Assembly (NCBI RefSeq): GCF_014694455.1
Contig: NZ_JAAUWT010000010.1
Coordinates: 146,134 to 210,133 of the forward strand
From: Vibrio sp. S9_S30
Lineage (GTDB): Bacteria > Pseudomonadota > Gammaproteobacteria > Enterobacterales > Vibrionaceae
Length of the DNA: 64,000 nucleotides
Direction of reading: 5' to 3'
Of the stretch, positions 18,840 to 29,787 are shown piece by piece. A program made the translations under genes and the position numbers. The notes beneath the pieces were generated by a model that saw only the letters and a list, made by a program, of their open reading frames with translations, searched no databases and was not told where the DNA came from. How positions within the stretch are numbered: position 1 is the first letter of the stretch; each line of letters starts with the position of its first letter.

Positions 18840-21191
18840 CTATTTTACAGACTCCAGAGTGACTCCTAATGGCTCTTTCTCTAATGCAATCGTTAACACA
18901 TCGTCAATCCATCGAACTGGTTTAACCACCAGATCTGCAATAACATTGTCTGGAATCTCTTCCAAATCACGTTCATTGTCTTTTGGAATGACCACCGTTT
19001 TAATGCCACCACGGTGAGCAGCCAACAGCTTTTCTTTGAGTCCACCGATCGGAAGCACTTCCCCGCGCAATGTAATTTCACCGGTCATTGCCACATCGGC
19101 TTTTACAGGGTTACCTGTTAGACTTGATACCAGTGCTGTGCACATTGCGATACCCGCACTTGGACCATCTTTTGGCGTCGCCCCCTCTGGTACGTGTACG
19201 TGAATATCACGTTTTTCGTAAAAATCAGAATTGATGCCTAATCTTTCCGCACGAGAACGAACAACCGTCATTGCAGCTTGAATAGACTCTTGCATCACAT
19301 CACCAAGGGAGCCCGTTTGTGACAGCTTGCCTTTACCTGGCATGGATTCTGTTTCAATCGTTAACAGATCCCCACCCACTTCAGTCCAAGCCAATCCGAC
19401 AACTTGTCCAATGCGGTTACTGTCGTCAGCTTTACCAAAATCATGACGCTGCACACCAAGGAAATCTTTCAGATTTTCAATACTTACGCTGACTTTCTTA
19501 AGTTCAGAATCCAGCAGAATATTTTTCACGGCTTTACGACAGATCTTTGAAATCTCACGTTCTAAGTTACGTACACCCGCTTCACGCGTGTAATAACGAA
19601 TAATGCCGATAATGGCAGAATCTTCGATTTCAATTTCGTGTTCTTTCAATCCATTACGTTTGATTTGCTTACTAACCAAATGGCGTTTAGCAATGTTCAG
19701 TTTTTCATCTTCTGTATAACCAGACAGACGAATCACTTCCATGCGGTCAAGCAATGGACCAGGAATATTCATCGAGTTAGACGTCGCAACAAACATAACG
19801 TCAGACAAGTCGTAGTCTACTTCGAGGTAGTGGTCATTGAATGAGTTGTTTTGTTCTGGATCGAGCACTTCAAGTAACGCTGATGCAGGATCACCGCGCA
19901 TGTCAGAAGACATTTTGTCGATTTCATCCAACAAGAACAGTGGGTTTTTCACTTCCACTTTCGACATTTTCTGGATCAGCTTACCTGGCATGGAACCGAT
20001 GTAAGTACGGCGGTGACCACGGATTTCCGCTTCATCTCGAACACCACCCAAAGCCATACGAACATACTTACGACCTGTTGCAGCCGCAATCGAACGACCA
20101 AGAGAGGTTTTACCTACACCCGGAGGACCAACTAAGCAAAGAATGGGACCTTTCAGCTTATTGATACGGTTTTGTACCGCTAAGTACTCTAGAATGCGTT
20201 CTTTCACGCGCTCTAGACCATAATGGTCTTCGTTGAGCACTTCTTCTGCTTTAGACAGATTCTTCTTCACTTTAGAGCGCTTAGCCCAAGGAACACCAAC
20301 CATCCAGTCTATGTAGCTACGCACAACCGTTGCCTCAGCAGACATTGGCGACATCATCTTAAGCTTTTGTAGCTCTTGCTCTGTCTTATCACGTGCTTCT
20401 TTAGGCATTTTCGACTCTTCGATCTTCATCTTCAGAGTTTCAAATTCATCTGGTGCATCATCCATCTCACCAAGCTCTTTCTGAATGGCTTTCATTTGCT
20501 CATTCAGATAGTACTCGCGCTGAGATTTTTCCATTTGCTTCTTAACACGACCACGAATGCGTTTTTCAACTTGAAGCAAATCGATTTCCGATTCCATTTG
20601 CCCCATCAAGAATTCTAGACGCTCATTGACGTCAATAATTTCAAGAACTTGCTGCTTATCATTAAGCTTTAGAGGCATGTGAGCTGCGATGGTATCGGCA
20701 AGGCGTGCGGCTTCATCAATTCCGTTCAAAGAAGTTAACACTTCCGGTGGAATTTTTTTGTTTAGCTTGATGAAACCTTCAAATTGATTGATGGCACTAC
20801 GAACCACAACTTCTTGCTCGCGCTCATCCAACTCTGGAGTCGGTAGGTATTCAGCGTCTGCAAGGAAAAAATCATTTTCTTTAAACTGATGAATTTGAGC
20901 GCGCTGTTGACCTTCAACCAACACCTTTACAGTACCATCGGGCAATTTCAGCAACTGTAGGATTGTGGCTACGGTACCAATGGAAAACAGGTCATCGATA
21001 GACGGCTCATCTGTGTCTGCTTGCTTTTGCGCAACAAGTAGAACTTGCTTACTGGCATCCATCGCAGATTCCAGGCAACGGATTGATTTCTCTCGGCCAA
21101 CAAACAAAGGGATAACCATGTGTGGGTATACCACCACATCTCTCAAGGGTAATACGGGGATCTCGATACGCTCGGAACGTTCCAAGTTCAT
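18840..21191 (-). CDS. lon: ATP-dependent protease Lon
   Basis: 783 residues, essentially the E. coli length. In order: N-terminal substrate domain ([20 protein letters not shown]), AAA+ module with Walker A GPPGVGKT and Walker [11 protein letters not shown], and the serine-lysine protease domain with catalytic Ser in [11 protein letters not shown] and Lys in [10 protein letters not shown]. Lon degrades misfolded and regulatory proteins in the cytoplasm. It has its own heat-shock promoter and terminator. Confidence 0.98.
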   Translation of the reverse strand: MNLERSERIEIPVLPLRDVVVYPHMVIPLFVGREKSIRCLESAMDASKQVLLVAQKQADTDEPSIDDLFSIGTVATILQLLKLPDGTVKVLVEGQQRAQIHQFKENDFFLADAEYLPTPELDEREQEVVVRSAINQFEGFIKLNKKIPPEVLTSLNGIDEAARLADTIAAHMPLKLNDKQQVLEIIDVNERLEFLMGQMESEIDLLQVEKRIRGRVKKQMEKSQREYYLNEQMKAIQKELGEMDDAPDEFETLKMKIEESKMPKEARDKTEQELQKLKMMSPMSAEATVVRSYIDWMVGVPWAKRSKVKKNLSKAEEVLNEDHYGLERVKERILEYLAVQNRINKLKGPILCLVGPPGVGKTSLGRSIAAATGRKYVRMALGGVRDEAEIRGHRRTYIGSMPGKLIQKMSKVEVKNPLFLLDEIDKMSSDMRGDPASALLEVLDPEQNNSFNDHYLEVDYDLSDVMFVATSNSMNIPGPLLDRMEVIRLSGYTEDEKLNIAKRHLVSKQIKRNGLKEHEIEIEDSAIIGIIRYYTREAGVRNLEREISKICRKAVKNILLDSELKKVSVSIENLKDFLGVQRHDFGKADDSNRIGQVVGLAWTEVGGDLLTIETESMPGKGKLSQTGSLGDVMQESIQAAMTVVRSRAERLGINSDFYEKRDIHVHVPEGATPKDGPSAGIAMCTALVSSLTGNPVKADVAMTGEITLRGEVLPIGGLKEKLLAAHRGGIKTVVIPKDNERDLEEIPDNVIADLVVKPVRWIDDVLTIALEKEPLGVTLESVK

Positions 21192-21224
21192 ACTATTCTC
21201 TCTTCCGTTTCTGCTTATGTGCAG

Positions 21225-21253
21225 TATATGGGGGCAAATGGCTTAGATTCAAC
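21225..21253 (-). promoter_or_regulatory. Sigma-32 heat-shock promoter of lon
   Basis: On the minus strand GTTGAAT (-35, 21253-21247) is followed after 12 bp by CCCCCATATA (-10, 21234-21225), then CTG. Both boxes closely match what I recall of the E. coli lon heat-shock promoter. The site is about 35 nt upstream of the lon start. Confidence 0.8.
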
Positions 21254-21261
21254 GAGATAAT

Positions 21262-21288
21262 AAAAAAAAGGAGGCAAAAGCCTCCTTT
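21262..21288 (-). terminator. Terminator of clpX
   Basis: A 9-bp perfect stem AAAGGAGGC / GCCTCCTTT with a four-base loop (stem 21267-21275 and 21280-21288) is followed on the minus strand by a run of T down to 21262. It separates clpPX from lon. Confidence 0.93.
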
Positions 21289-21304
21289 CGTATTTAAAAG
21301 TGTT

Positions 21305-22585
21305 TTATTCCGCGCCAGCGACCTGATTGTCATTGCCTTCATAAATCAACAATGGTTCAGATTCGCCTTGAATAACTGCTTCATCTATAACGACTTTACT
21401 CACATCTTCTGATGATGGCAATTCGTACATTGTCTCAAGCAGAACGGCTTCCAGAATAGAGCGTAAACCACGAGCACCTGTCTTGCGATCCATTGCTTTC
21501 TTAGCAATAGCTCTTAGTGCATCTTCACGGAATTCAAGCTCTACATCTTCAATGGCGAATAACGCAGCGTACTGCTTGGTCAGCGCATTCTTAGGTTCAC
21601 AAAGAATTTGAATGAGCGCCTCTTCATCGAGCTCTGTCAGAGTCGTTGTCACTGGTAGACGACCAATAAATTCTGGAATCAATCCGTACTTCACCAGATC
21701 TTCTGGCTCAACTTGAGTGAACAATTCACCCACTGTACGAGTTTCATCTTTAGAACGAATCTCTGCGCCAAAACCAATACCCGTGCCAGTGGCTGTACGC
21801 TGTTCGATGACTTTATCCAAGCCAGCAAACGCACCGCCGCAGATAAACAGGATCTTAGAAGTATCTACTTGCAGAAACTCTTGCTGAGGGTGCTTTCTGC
21901 CACCTTGAGGCGGAACAGAAGCAACGGTACCTTCAACCAATTTCAATAGCGCTTGCTGAACACCTTCACCCGACACGTCACGAGTAATTGAAGGGTTCTC
22001 AGCCTTACGAGAAATTTTGTCGATTTCATCAATGTAGACAATACCACGCTCTGCTTTAGCAACATCGTAATCGCATTTCTGCAGAAGCTTCTGAATGATG
22101 TTCTCGACGTCCTCACCCACATAGCCTGCTTCCGTCAATGTGGTCGCATCAGCCATTGTGAAAGGAACATCAAGGAAACGAGCCAAGGTTTCGGCCAGCA
22201 GTGTTTTACCGCTCCCTGTTGGACCAATCAGCAAAATGTTACTCTTGCCCAGTTCAACGCCTTCACTCGTTGTATCACCATTACGCAAACGCTTGTAGTG
22301 GTTGTATACTGCAACCGCTAGCACTTTCTTTGCGTAATCTTGGCCAATCACATAGTCATCGAGGTGTTCGCGAATTTCGCGAGGAGTAGGAAGCGCACTC
22401 GACTCTTTCTTAGGGAGTACGTCTTTTATTTCCTCGCGAATAATATCGTTACATAAGTCGACACATTCGTCACAAATGTACACTGATGGGCCTGCGATTA
22501 GCTTGCGAACTTCGTGCTGGCTTTTGCCGCAGAAAGAGCAATAAAGTAACTTACCGCTACCGCCCTCTTTGCTTTTATCTGTCAT
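21305..22585 (-). CDS. clpX: ClpXP unfoldase subunit
   Basis: 426 residues: N-terminal four-Cys zinc finger ([13 protein letters not shown] and CDECVDLC), Walker [12 protein letters not shown], pore loop GYVG, Walker [10 protein letters not shown], sensor and C-terminal AAA small domain. It unfolds ssrA-tagged and other substrates and feeds them to ClpP. It lies 86 bp downstream of clpP. Confidence 0.98.
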   Translation of the reverse strand: MTDKSKEGGSGKLLYCSFCGKSQHEVRKLIAGPSVYICDECVDLCNDIIREEIKDVLPKKESSALPTPREIREHLDDYVIGQDYAKKVLAVAVYNHYKRLRNGDTTSEGVELGKSNILLIGPTGSGKTLLAETLARFLDVPFTMADATTLTEAGYVGEDVENIIQKLLQKCDYDVAKAERGIVYIDEIDKISRKAENPSITRDVSGEGVQQALLKLVEGTVASVPPQGGRKHPQQEFLQVDTSKILFICGGAFAGLDKVIEQRTATGTGIGFGAEIRSKDETRTVGELFTQVEPEDLVKYGLIPEFIGRLPVTTTLTELDEEALIQILCEPKNALTKQYAALFAIEDVELEFREDALRAIAKKAMDRKTGARGLRSILEAVLLETMYELPSSEDVSKVVIDEAVIQGESEPLLIYEGNDNQVAGAE

Positions 22586-22671
22586 TCGCTAACCTCTTAG
22601 CCTTAAATGTCTTGTTTTGAGTTTATATCAATTTTCACCAAATTTCGCCTGCATCTTTCGGCGAAGCGTCA

Positions 22672-23298
22672 CTACGCTTTATTGTGCGTCAAAACTGAAT
22701 CAACCAAACCGTATTCTACTGCTTGATCTGCTGACATAAAGTTGTCGCGATCCGTATCCGCCTCAATCACTTCAAGAGGCTGACCAGTATGCTCTGAAAG
22801 CAACGTGTTTAACTTAGATTTGATCGTCAAGATTTCTTGAGCGTGAATTTGAATATCAGATGCCTGTCCTTGGAACCCCCCAAGAGGTTGGTGGATCATA
22901 ACGCGCGAGTTTGGCAATACATGACGCTTACCTTTCGCACCACCCGCCAACAAGAATGCACCCATGGAACATGCTTGCCCCATACATACCGTGCTCACAT
23001 TCGGTTTGATGTACTGCATCGTATCATAAATCGACATACCTGCGGTGACGCTGCCACCAGGAGAGTTGATATAGAGGAAGATGTCTTTGTCTGGGTTTTC
23101 TGATTCAAGAAAAAGCAATTGCGCAACCACAAGGTTCGCCATTTGGTCTTCAACTTGACCAGTAAGAAAAATGATACGCTCTTTGAGAAGACGAGAATAG
23201 ATATCGTAAGAACGTTCACCACGGGAAGTTTGTTCTACCACCATGGGTACGAGTGCATCAATGATTGGAGACATTGCATTTTTTTCTTGGTAGCTCAT
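22672..23298 (-). CDS. clpP: ATP-dependent Clp protease proteolytic subunit
   Basis: 208 residues with the full catalytic triad: Ser in [11 protein letters not shown], His in [10 protein letters not shown] and Asp in [21 protein letters not shown] is also conserved. A short N-terminal propeptide precedes the mature start. It is co-directional with tig (117 bp upstream) and clpX, the standard operon. Confidence 0.98.
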   Translation of the reverse strand: MSYQEKNAMSPIIDALVPMVVEQTSRGERSYDIYSRLLKERIIFLTGQVEDQMANLVVAQLLFLESENPDKDIFLYINSPGGSVTAGMSIYDTMQYIKPNVSTVCMGQACSMGAFLLAGGAKGKRHVLPNSRVMIHQPLGGFQGQASDIQIHAQEILTIKSKLNTLLSEHTGQPLEVIEADTDRDNFMSADQAVEYGLVDSVLTHNKA

Positions 23299-23415
23299 AT
23301 TCTTATATCCCTAAATAAAATGGCCCGGATGATAGACTCATACGGACCATTGTTAGCAGAAGAGTTAAAACAAAGTCAACTTTCTACGCACTGAGACCTG
23401 ATTCTATGCAGGTTA

Positions 23416-24708
23416 TTATTGCGCGTTCATAAGCTCGTTGAAGCTTACTTCTTTGTCTGAAACTTGTGCTTTAGCGATGATAGCGTCGATCGCTTGCTCT
23501 TCTAACGCAACATTGCGCATGTTATTCATCATTTGTTCGTTTTGCTCGTAGTAAGCAATAACTTCCGCTGGATCTTCGTAAGCAGTAGCCATCTCTTCAA
23601 TAATAGCCTTAACTCTCTCATCGTCAGCTTTTAATTCTTCAGATTTGATCACTTCGCCCAGCAGTAGACCGACAACAACACGACGTTTCGCTTGCTCTTC
23701 AAACAACTCACGTGGAAGTTGCTCAGCCGCTTCAGGGTTTCCACCGAAACGTTGTGCAGCTTGCTGACGTAGCGCACCGATTTCTTGATCGATAAGTGCA
23801 GCAGGAACATCGATGTTGTTTTCGTTAACAAGACCGTCAAGCGCTTGCTCTTTAATGCGGTTCTTAACCGCTTGCTTAAGCTCGCGTTCCATGTTCTTAC
23901 GTACTTCGGTTTTAAGACCGTCAATACCACCTTCAGCGCCGAACTTAGCAACGAATTCGTCGTTCAGTTCAGGAAGCTCACGCTCTTCAACTTTGCTCAC
24001 TTTAATAGCGAACTTCGCTGCTTTACCTTTTAGGTTTTCAGCGTGGTAATCTTCTGGGAAGTTTACATCGATTTCGAATTCCATGCCCGCAGACTTACCT
24101 ACGATACCGTCTTCAAAACCAGGAATCATGCGACCAGCGCCCATTTCTAGCGGGAAGTTCTCAGCTTTACCACCTTCGAACTCTTCGCCGTCGATAGAGC
24201 CAACGAAGTCGATGGTTGCACGAGAGTTTTCTGACGCTGCGCCTTCAACTTCTGTCCAAGTTGCTTGCTGCTTGCGAAGCGTTTCGATCATCTCTGCAAC
24301 GTCTTCTTCTTTCACTTCAACTGCTGGTTTTTCAACAGTAATGTTTTCTAGACCTTTCAGTTCAACTTCTGGGTAAACTTCAAAAGTTGCGTTAAATACT
24401 AAGTCTTTACCAGCTTCAGTTTCAACTGGAGCGAAAGTAGGTGCACCTGCTGGGTTGATTTTTTCTTTCACGATCGCTTCGATGAAGTGACGCTGCATAA
24501 CCTCACCCATCACATCTTGACGTACTGCTTTGCCGTACATTTGCGCAACCATTTTCAAAGGTACTTTACCTTTACGGAAACCATCGAAACGACGATTCTT
24601 AGCGATGTTGCGTAGTTCAGCTGTTACTGCGTCTTCGATGTTTGCAGCAGGAACGGTAATAGTAAGACGGCGCTCTAGGCCTTCTAGAGTTTCAACAGTA
24701 GCTTGCAT
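23416..24708 (-). CDS. tig: Trigger factor
   Basis: 430 residues: ribosome-binding domain with signature GFRKGKVP (about 44-51), a central FKBP-type prolyl isomerase domain (about 155-245), and the long helical C-terminal chaperone domain. It is the ribosome-bound chaperone that meets nascent chains at the exit tunnel. It is the first gene of the tig-clpP-clpX-lon series. Confidence 0.98.
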   Translation of the reverse strand: MQATVETLEGLERRLTITVPAANIEDAVTAELRNIAKNRRFDGFRKGKVPLKMVAQMYGKAVRQDVMGEVMQRHFIEAIVKEKINPAGAPTFAPVETEAGKDLVFNATFEVYPEVELKGLENITVEKPAVEVKEEDVAEMIETLRKQQATWTEVEGAASENSRATIDFVGSIDGEEFEGGKAENFPLEMGAGRMIPGFEDGIVGKSAGMEFEIDVNFPEDYHAENLKGKAAKFAIKVSKVEERELPELNDEFVAKFGAEGGIDGLKTEVRKNMERELKQAVKNRIKEQALDGLVNENNIDVPAALIDQEIGALRQQAAQRFGGNPEAAEQLPRELFEEQAKRRVVVGLLLGEVIKSEELKADDERVKAIIEEMATAYEDPAEVIAYYEQNEQMMNNMRNVALEEQAIDAIIAKAQVSDKEVSFNELMNAQ

Positions 24709-25154
24709 TATAAATAAACCTCAAAACTGGCTCAGTATTACCTGAGCTTGGGAGCCAGCGCCTTAGCGGTGACTTCATCCTTAAGTTGCATTCTGTCTGA
24801 ATGCATAAAATGAAATTCTAAGACCCACAAACCATTCAATTCGTAGTTCATGAACTATTCAGTGACCTCTTCCATATCAACTTCGCAGAAAGAACGTCTC
24901 CAATTAGCCTCAGGACAGAAATTTTAGACGCGACATTCTAGCGATATGCGTGGCGACTGTCGAGCCAAGTCCTGATTTCTCGAATATTTGGCGAAAGTTT
25001 TCTGAGAAATGGGGACAATACATCGCTTTTCAAGGGAAATAATCTGTTTTTTTCATGAAAAGATAAAAAAGAGATCCGAGTCTTGTTTTAACACACCAAA
25101 GATTTCTCTTTTTTGTTACTTTTACGTTACCAGTTATTGACGAAGTTTACCGCT
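24709..25154. other. 446-bp intergenic region between divergent tig and dctB
   Basis: No convincing gene is present. It must carry the promoters for tig (minus) and dctB (plus). A small dyad TGCATTC-TGTCT-GAATGCA lies at 24787-24805, about 80 nt upstream of tig. Around 25065-25114 there is a long-spaced inverted repeat of A/T-rich 10-mers. I could not assign a regulator to either. Confidence 0.5.
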
Positions 25155-26945
25155 ATGATTCTGCGGCGTATTCCTATTATATTGATGTTTTCCTACGCAG
25201 TCTCTAGCTTGATCTTAGGCTTGTGGGGCTGGCGATTGGGTTATCAAAATCAATTGGAACAGGCAAATTTACACGCCGATCAACTTAGCAATCATCTATC
25301 GACGCAACTCGAAAAATACGCCTATATCCCTCAGCTAATGTCGAAGGATAATGAGCTTGTCGATGCGCTTCTTTCCCCCACGAACAGTGCACAACTTGAC
25401 ATCACAAATCGCTACTTAGAAGAAGTTAACAATGTAGTCGGTGCTGCAGACACGTATTTGCTCAACCGTATCGGTACAACGATAGCGGCGAGCAATTGGA
25501 AGAATACCAAAACATTTGTTGGAAAAAACTTCGCGTTTCGCCCCTACTTTCAACAGGCCATCAACGGAGAGCGAGGCGAATATTTTGCGCTAGGCAGCAC
25601 TTCTGGCAGACGCGGCTACTTTTATTCTTACCCTGTTAAACATGCAGGCAGTAACATCGGTGTCTTGGTGGTCAAAAAAGATTTGTCGACCATTGAAGAT
25701 GACTGGACAAACCAAAATAACTTTTTCGTAGTAACCGATGCAGACGACATTGTCTTTATGTCCAATCGTGTCAACTGGTGGTATCACAGCCTTTATCCTT
25801 TAGAACAAGACAAAATTACGGAAATCAGACAAAGCCGCCGCTATTCAGAACGAGACATTCTTGCGCTGTCATTTACCGGAGATTTCGAGGCAACGGAAAC
25901 GGAGCTCAAATTGCAAAGAGGCAATGCTTTCTTTAACCAATACTTCAGTGTTAACCAATATCTCAGCGTGGTGCGTCCACTTAAAGGAAGCTCGCTTACC
26001 GTTCGTGTACTTAGCCCAAAATTGAACCTAGTTTGGAAAGTATCAGCATTGATTGCCCTAAATACCTTAGTTTTCGTTTTATTGTATTTGGCGAGTATTA
26101 TCATCCGCCAACAAAAGTCCAAGCAGCGCCAAATTGAACGGATTCAAGCAGAATCCAAACAAAAGCTGGAATTCCAAGTGATGGTGCGTACCGCCGAGCT
26201 TCAGGAAGAGATCAAAGTCCGAGCGGAGACTGAATCAGCACTTAGGCAAACTCAGGAAGAATTGATTCAAGCAGCAAAACTGGCGGTGCTTGGGCAAATA
26301 TCCACCAGTATCAGCCATGAACTCAACAATCCATTAGCCGCTATTCGCAGCTACGCCGATAACGCATTGCTATTTATGGAAAAATCCAGACACGATAAAG
26401 TCGACCAAAATCTTAATAGAATCTCGGCGTTAACGGAACGCATGGCTAAGATAAGCCGGCAACTCAAAGCGTTTGCAAAAAAAAGTGATGCCAGTGACAG
26501 AGTGGTCACTCAAGTCGCCCCAGTCATTATTGCCGCTCGGGAACTGCTCAAACCGCAATTAAAAGACACCCACACCCAATTAGATTGCTCTGGGTTGGAA
26601 CAGGCGCTCAACGCGAAAATTAACCCCATTCAGCTAGAGCAAGTGCTAGTGAATTTATTGACTAATGCCATTCAAGCGATGGACATGCAGCCACAAAAGT
26701 ACATTCAACTTACGCTGCATACAACGTCGGACCACGTCGTCATTGATATTGAAGATACGGGTCCTGGTATTGCACAAGACGCGCTCAATCAACTGTTTGA
26801 GCCTTTTTATACCACGAAGCAAAACGGCTTGGGATTAGGTTTGTCTATATCTCAGCAAATCATGCAAAGCATGGATGGCGAACTGCAAGCGAGTAACCAT
26901 GAACACTCGGGTGCCTGTTTCCGGCTTCTGCTGCCCAAAATGTAG
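25155..26945 (+). CDS. dctB: C4-dicarboxylate sensor histidine kinase DctB
   Basis: 596 residues from the ATG at 25155 (a TTG at 25113 is also in frame). Two membrane helices (about residues 5-25 and 295-317) bracket a periplasmic double-PAS sensor domain containing NVVGAADTYLLNRIG and YFYSYPVKHAG. A coiled coil, the HisKA motif ISHELNNPLAAIRSYADNA and the ATP-binding N, G1 and G2 boxes (NLLTNAIQAMD, DTGPGIA, GLGLGLSI) follow. The family senses succinate, fumarate and malate and phosphorylates DctD, encoded 8 bp downstream. Confidence 0.92.
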   Translation: MILRRIPIILMFSYAVSSLILGLWGWRLGYQNQLEQANLHADQLSNHLSTQLEKYAYIPQLMSKDNELVDALLSPTNSAQLDITNRYLEEVNNVVGAADTYLLNRIGTTIAASNWKNTKTFVGKNFAFRPYFQQAINGERGEYFALGSTSGRRGYFYSYPVKHAGSNIGVLVVKKDLSTIEDDWTNQNNFFVVTDADDIVFMSNRVNWWYHSLYPLEQDKITEIRQSRRYSERDILALSFTGDFEATETELKLQRGNAFFNQYFSVNQYLSVVRPLKGSSLTVRVLSPKLNLVWKVSALIALNTLVFVLLYLASIIIRQQKSKQRQIERIQAESKQKLEFQVMVRTAELQEEIKVRAETESALRQTQEELIQAAKLAVLGQISTSISHELNNPLAAIRSYADNALLFMEKSRHDKVDQNLNRISALTERMAKISRQLKAFAKKSDASDRVVTQVAPVIIAARELLKPQLKDTHTQLDCSGLEQALNAKINPIQLEQVLVNLLTNAIQAMDMQPQKYIQLTLHTTSDHVVIDIEDTGPGIAQDALNQLFEPFYTTKQNGLGLGLSISQQIMQSMDGELQASNHEHSGACFRLLLPKM

Positions 26946-26953
26946 GAACAAAT

Positions 26954-28291
26954 ATGCCTCATATACACTTTGTCGACGATGAAGAAGATCTTCGAATCGC
27001 CATGGAACAAACATTCGAACTCGCGGAAATTCAAGCCACTGGGTTTCCTGATGCCGAGTCGGCATTGCTCGCGTTCGATGCAGACAATCCGCCATATGTT
27101 GTCGTGACCGACATTCGCTTACCCGGTATTAATGGGCAACAATTACTGAATTCCATCAAAGCGAAAGACGAAGACTTGCCTGTGATTTTAATTACGGGTC
27201 ATGGTGACATTTCCATGGCAGTGCAATCAATGCATGACGGGGCATACGATTTTATTGAAAAACCATTTTCGAACGACAGGCTCATCGACACGGTTAAGCG
27301 TGCTATTGAACGAAGAAAGCTCACACTGGAAAACCAAAAGCTAAAGCGAGCCTTAAAAGCGAATCAAGCGCTTGGTCCAAGGATTATTGGGAACACTGCC
27401 AGCATTCAAGATCTTCGTGACACCATCACTCATATCGCGGATACGAACGCCGATATTTTATTGTTTGGAGAAACCGGTACAGGGAAAGAGCTGGTTGCCC
27501 GTTCACTGCATGAGCAAAGCAGCCGTCGAGAGCAGAACTTTGTCGCCGTGAACTGCGGAGCGGTACCCGAAAACTTAATTGAAAGTGAGCTTTATGGTCA
27601 CGAGAAAGGCGCCTATACAGGGGCAGATAGCCTTCGAGTCGGTAAGTTCGAATACGCCCAAGGCGGCACACTCTTTTTGGATGAAATTGAATCCATGCCC
27701 ATGCAAGCCCAAATTCGACTTTTGCGGGTGCTGCAAGAAAGGCAGATCGAACGAATCGGATCCAACCAGAGTATTGCCTTAGATATCCGCGTTATTGCGG
27801 CAACAAAAACCGATTTGAAAGCAATGGCAACAGAAGGTGCCTTTCGGCAAGATCTCTACTATCGCTTAAACGTTGTGACTCTGGATTTGCCGCCTCTTCG
27901 AGAGAGAAAAGAAGACATCCCAGCCTTATTCCATCATTTTTTGCTTGTTGCTGCTGCTCGTTATGGCAAAGCGGCTACATCTCTGCCATCGACAGATTTA
28001 CAGGCATTACTTGCGCATGATTGGCCTGGTAACGTCCGAGAATTAAGAAATGCCGCAGAACGGTTTGTCTTGCTTGGCAAGTTAACCCAACTTGGGGAGG
28101 TCACAAAGCCCAAATCACAATTGGGGTTGGCTGAACAAGTGGCCGATTTTGAAAAAGCCCTGATAGAACAAGCGTTGTCTTGTCATGATGGTAGCATCAA
28201 AGACACGATGTCTGCCCTAAATCTCCCCAGAAAAACCTTGTACGACAAAATGCAAAAATTTGGCATAAACAAAGATAGCTTCAAGAATTAG
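26954..28291 (+). CDS. dctD: Sigma-54-dependent response regulator DctD
   Basis: 445 residues: receiver domain with phospho-acceptor Asp53 in VVTDIRLPG, AAA+ domain with Walker A GETGTGKE (172-179), and a C-terminal Fis-type helix-turn-helix (DTMSALNLPRKTLYDKM). The sigma-54 contact loop reads GAYTGA (219-224) instead of the usual GAFTGA, an aromatic-for-aromatic change. It is translated from an AGGA site 9 nt after dctB. Likely target: the sigma-54 promoter of the minus-strand TRAP operon (34799-34813). Confidence 0.93.
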   Translation: MPHIHFVDDEEDLRIAMEQTFELAEIQATGFPDAESALLAFDADNPPYVVVTDIRLPGINGQQLLNSIKAKDEDLPVILITGHGDISMAVQSMHDGAYDFIEKPFSNDRLIDTVKRAIERRKLTLENQKLKRALKANQALGPRIIGNTASIQDLRDTITHIADTNADILLFGETGTGKELVARSLHEQSSRREQNFVAVNCGAVPENLIESELYGHEKGAYTGADSLRVGKFEYAQGGTLFLDEIESMPMQAQIRLLRVLQERQIERIGSNQSIALDIRVIAATKTDLKAMATEGAFRQDLYYRLNVVTLDLPPLRERKEDIPALFHHFLLVAAARYGKAATSLPSTDLQALLAHDWPGNVRELRNAAERFVLLGKLTQLGEVTKPKSQLGLAEQVADFEKALIEQALSCHDGSIKDTMSALNLPRKTLYDKMQKFGINKDSFKN

Positions 28292-28340
28292 GGTCGATTG
28301 CTCTTTCCATTACAGCCGACCTTCATATCCATATCCATAC

Positions 28341-28365
28341 CCCACTCAATCAATCGGTGAGTGGG
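28341..28365. terminator. Hairpin downstream of dctD
   Basis: CCCACTCA and TGAGTGGG (8-bp perfect stem, 9-nt loop) lie about 50 bp after the dctD stop. No clear T-run follows (ATATGAAATAAAG), so it may be a weak terminator or an RNA-stabilising hairpin. Confidence 0.45.
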
Positions 28366-28472
28366 ATATGAAATAAAGTTTTTATCCATTTTGTGGTTTC
28401 ACCGCCAATCGTCACACTTTTGATATTACCTCACACCGACTTGGTTGTTTTTTAATCACGCAAACGATAACG

Positions 28473-28511
28473 TAAATCCATATATAAAATTTTATTTTAT
28501 ATATGGATTTA
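28473..28511. repeat. 39-bp AT-rich perfect inverted repeat
   Basis: Two perfect 17-bp arms (28473-28489 and 28495-28511) flank a TTTTA spacer. The left arm reads TAAATCCATATATAAAA. It lies in the 413-bp gap between dctD and the plus-strand dctP and is the longest near-continuous palindrome I found here. It could be an operator, a cruciform-prone site or a mobile-element remnant. No matching second copy was noticed elsewhere in the window. Confidence 0.85.
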
Positions 28512-28704
28512 AACCGAATGTATAACTGAGATTCGATCTTGTTCCTTCTGTACCCAGAGACACCGCTCACACGGAAACAGTGATGTATCGGGGCAAGCCA
28601 GTACCGCCAAATGCTCAGGTTGTATTTTATGTAAGAGCTATTCAGTAGCATGCGGATACTGTCGCTACGCAATTTCAGTTTTATTAAATAATCAGGAGTA
28701 ACAC

Positions 28705-29682
28705 ATGGAACGTTTTCTCACATCTATAATGGCATTGATGATACTGGTCTCTACGTCCGTATTCTCTGCCGAATATGAACTTAAATTGGCTCACGTCACC
28801 TCTAACCAAGAACCCTTGCATCAAGCTTTAACATTTTACGCCGCGAACGTAGAAAAGCGCTCAGGCGGCAAAATAAGAATCACCATTCACCCAAATGGCG
28901 AACTAGGCACAAACCTAGAAGTGTATGAGCAGGTTAAGTTAGGTCTTCCTGTCATCCAAACCGCCGACCCGGGTTATCTATCCGACTACGCGCCAGATTT
29001 TGGTGTGCTGAATGGTCCGTATTTATTGGAAGATCCGAAAGATTTTAAAAAGCTATTAAATTCGTCGCTGTACCAATCTATGAAGAGTACGGTTAAGAAG
29101 AACGGTAATTTTGAAGTGCTTGCCATGAATTGGTTGTTTGGTGAAAGACACATCATCTCAGATAAGCCCATTCTTTCCCCTGCCGATTTAAAAGGGGTCT
29201 CTATGCGAGTTCCACCCAATGTAATGTGGATCGAAACCGTCAAAGCTATGGGCGCTCGTGCGACGCAATTGGCTTGGTCTGAAGTGTATACAGGGCTCTC
29301 TTCAGGGGTTGTGGATGCCGCCGAAGCGCCATTGGGTTCGTTGTACGCCGCTAAGTTATACGAAAGCAAAAAACACGTTTCGCTAACGAGCCACTTTAAG
29401 GCCTTTGTTGGGCTCGTTATTAATGCAGACTACTTCGCTAACTTACCGAAAGACATTCAAACCATTCTTGCCGAAGAAGCCGTAATAGCAGGCGATTACA
29501 TGACGGAACTTTCCATCAGTACGACTGAAACGCTCCTCGATAAACTGCGCGCTGAAGGTGTAACCGTACACAAGAACGTGGACATCAAGGCATTCCAAAA
29601 AGCCACGATGCCAGTCTACAGTAAGTTTCCCAAATGGTCGGATGGGCTTTACGCCAAAGTCCGTGAAATTTTGGATAACTAA
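28705..29682 (+). CDS. TRAP transporter solute-binding protein (DctP/YiaO family), system 1
   Basis: 325 residues with a cleavable signal peptide ending near SVFSA. The fold signature is clear: YELKLAHVTSNQEPLHQAL, the substrate-carboxylate Arg in KGVSMRVPPN, and LAWSEVYTGLSSGVVDAAEAP. The divergence from the C4-dicarboxylate DctP at 33742-34737 is large, and the three gene lengths match the YiaMNO set (325/165/425). The ligand is therefore an organic acid that need not be a C4-dicarboxylate. An AGGAG ribosome site precedes the ATG. No sigma-54 promoter was found upstream. Confidence 0.85.
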   Translation: MERFLTSIMALMILVSTSVFSAEYELKLAHVTSNQEPLHQALTFYAANVEKRSGGKIRITIHPNGELGTNLEVYEQVKLGLPVIQTADPGYLSDYAPDFGVLNGPYLLEDPKDFKKLLNSSLYQSMKSTVKKNGNFEVLAMNWLFGERHIISDKPILSPADLKGVSMRVPPNVMWIETVKAMGARATQLAWSEVYTGLSSGVVDAAEAPLGSLYAAKLYESKKHVSLTSHFKAFVGLVINADYFANLPKDIQTILAEEAVIAGDYMTELSISTTETLLDKLRAEGVTVHKNVDIKAFQKATMPVYSKFPKWSDGLYAKVREILDN

Positions 29683-29787
29683 CTTATATCCCCGATAGAC
29701 CAAGCAACCCATAACGCTAGGTAAGGCGAATATTGGTTAGCTTTTACGATATGAAGATACAGGTATTGGATTGCAAGGAGACGGTTC

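Noticed and set aside
25065..25114. Inverted repeat of A/T-rich 10-mers upstream of dctB
   Set aside because: The loop is long (about 27 nt) and the arms are low-complexity, so it could easily be chance.
28512..28704. A sigma-54 promoter for the plus-strand TRAP operon
   Set aside because: I looked for GG-N10-GC on the plus strand and found no pair with correct spacing.
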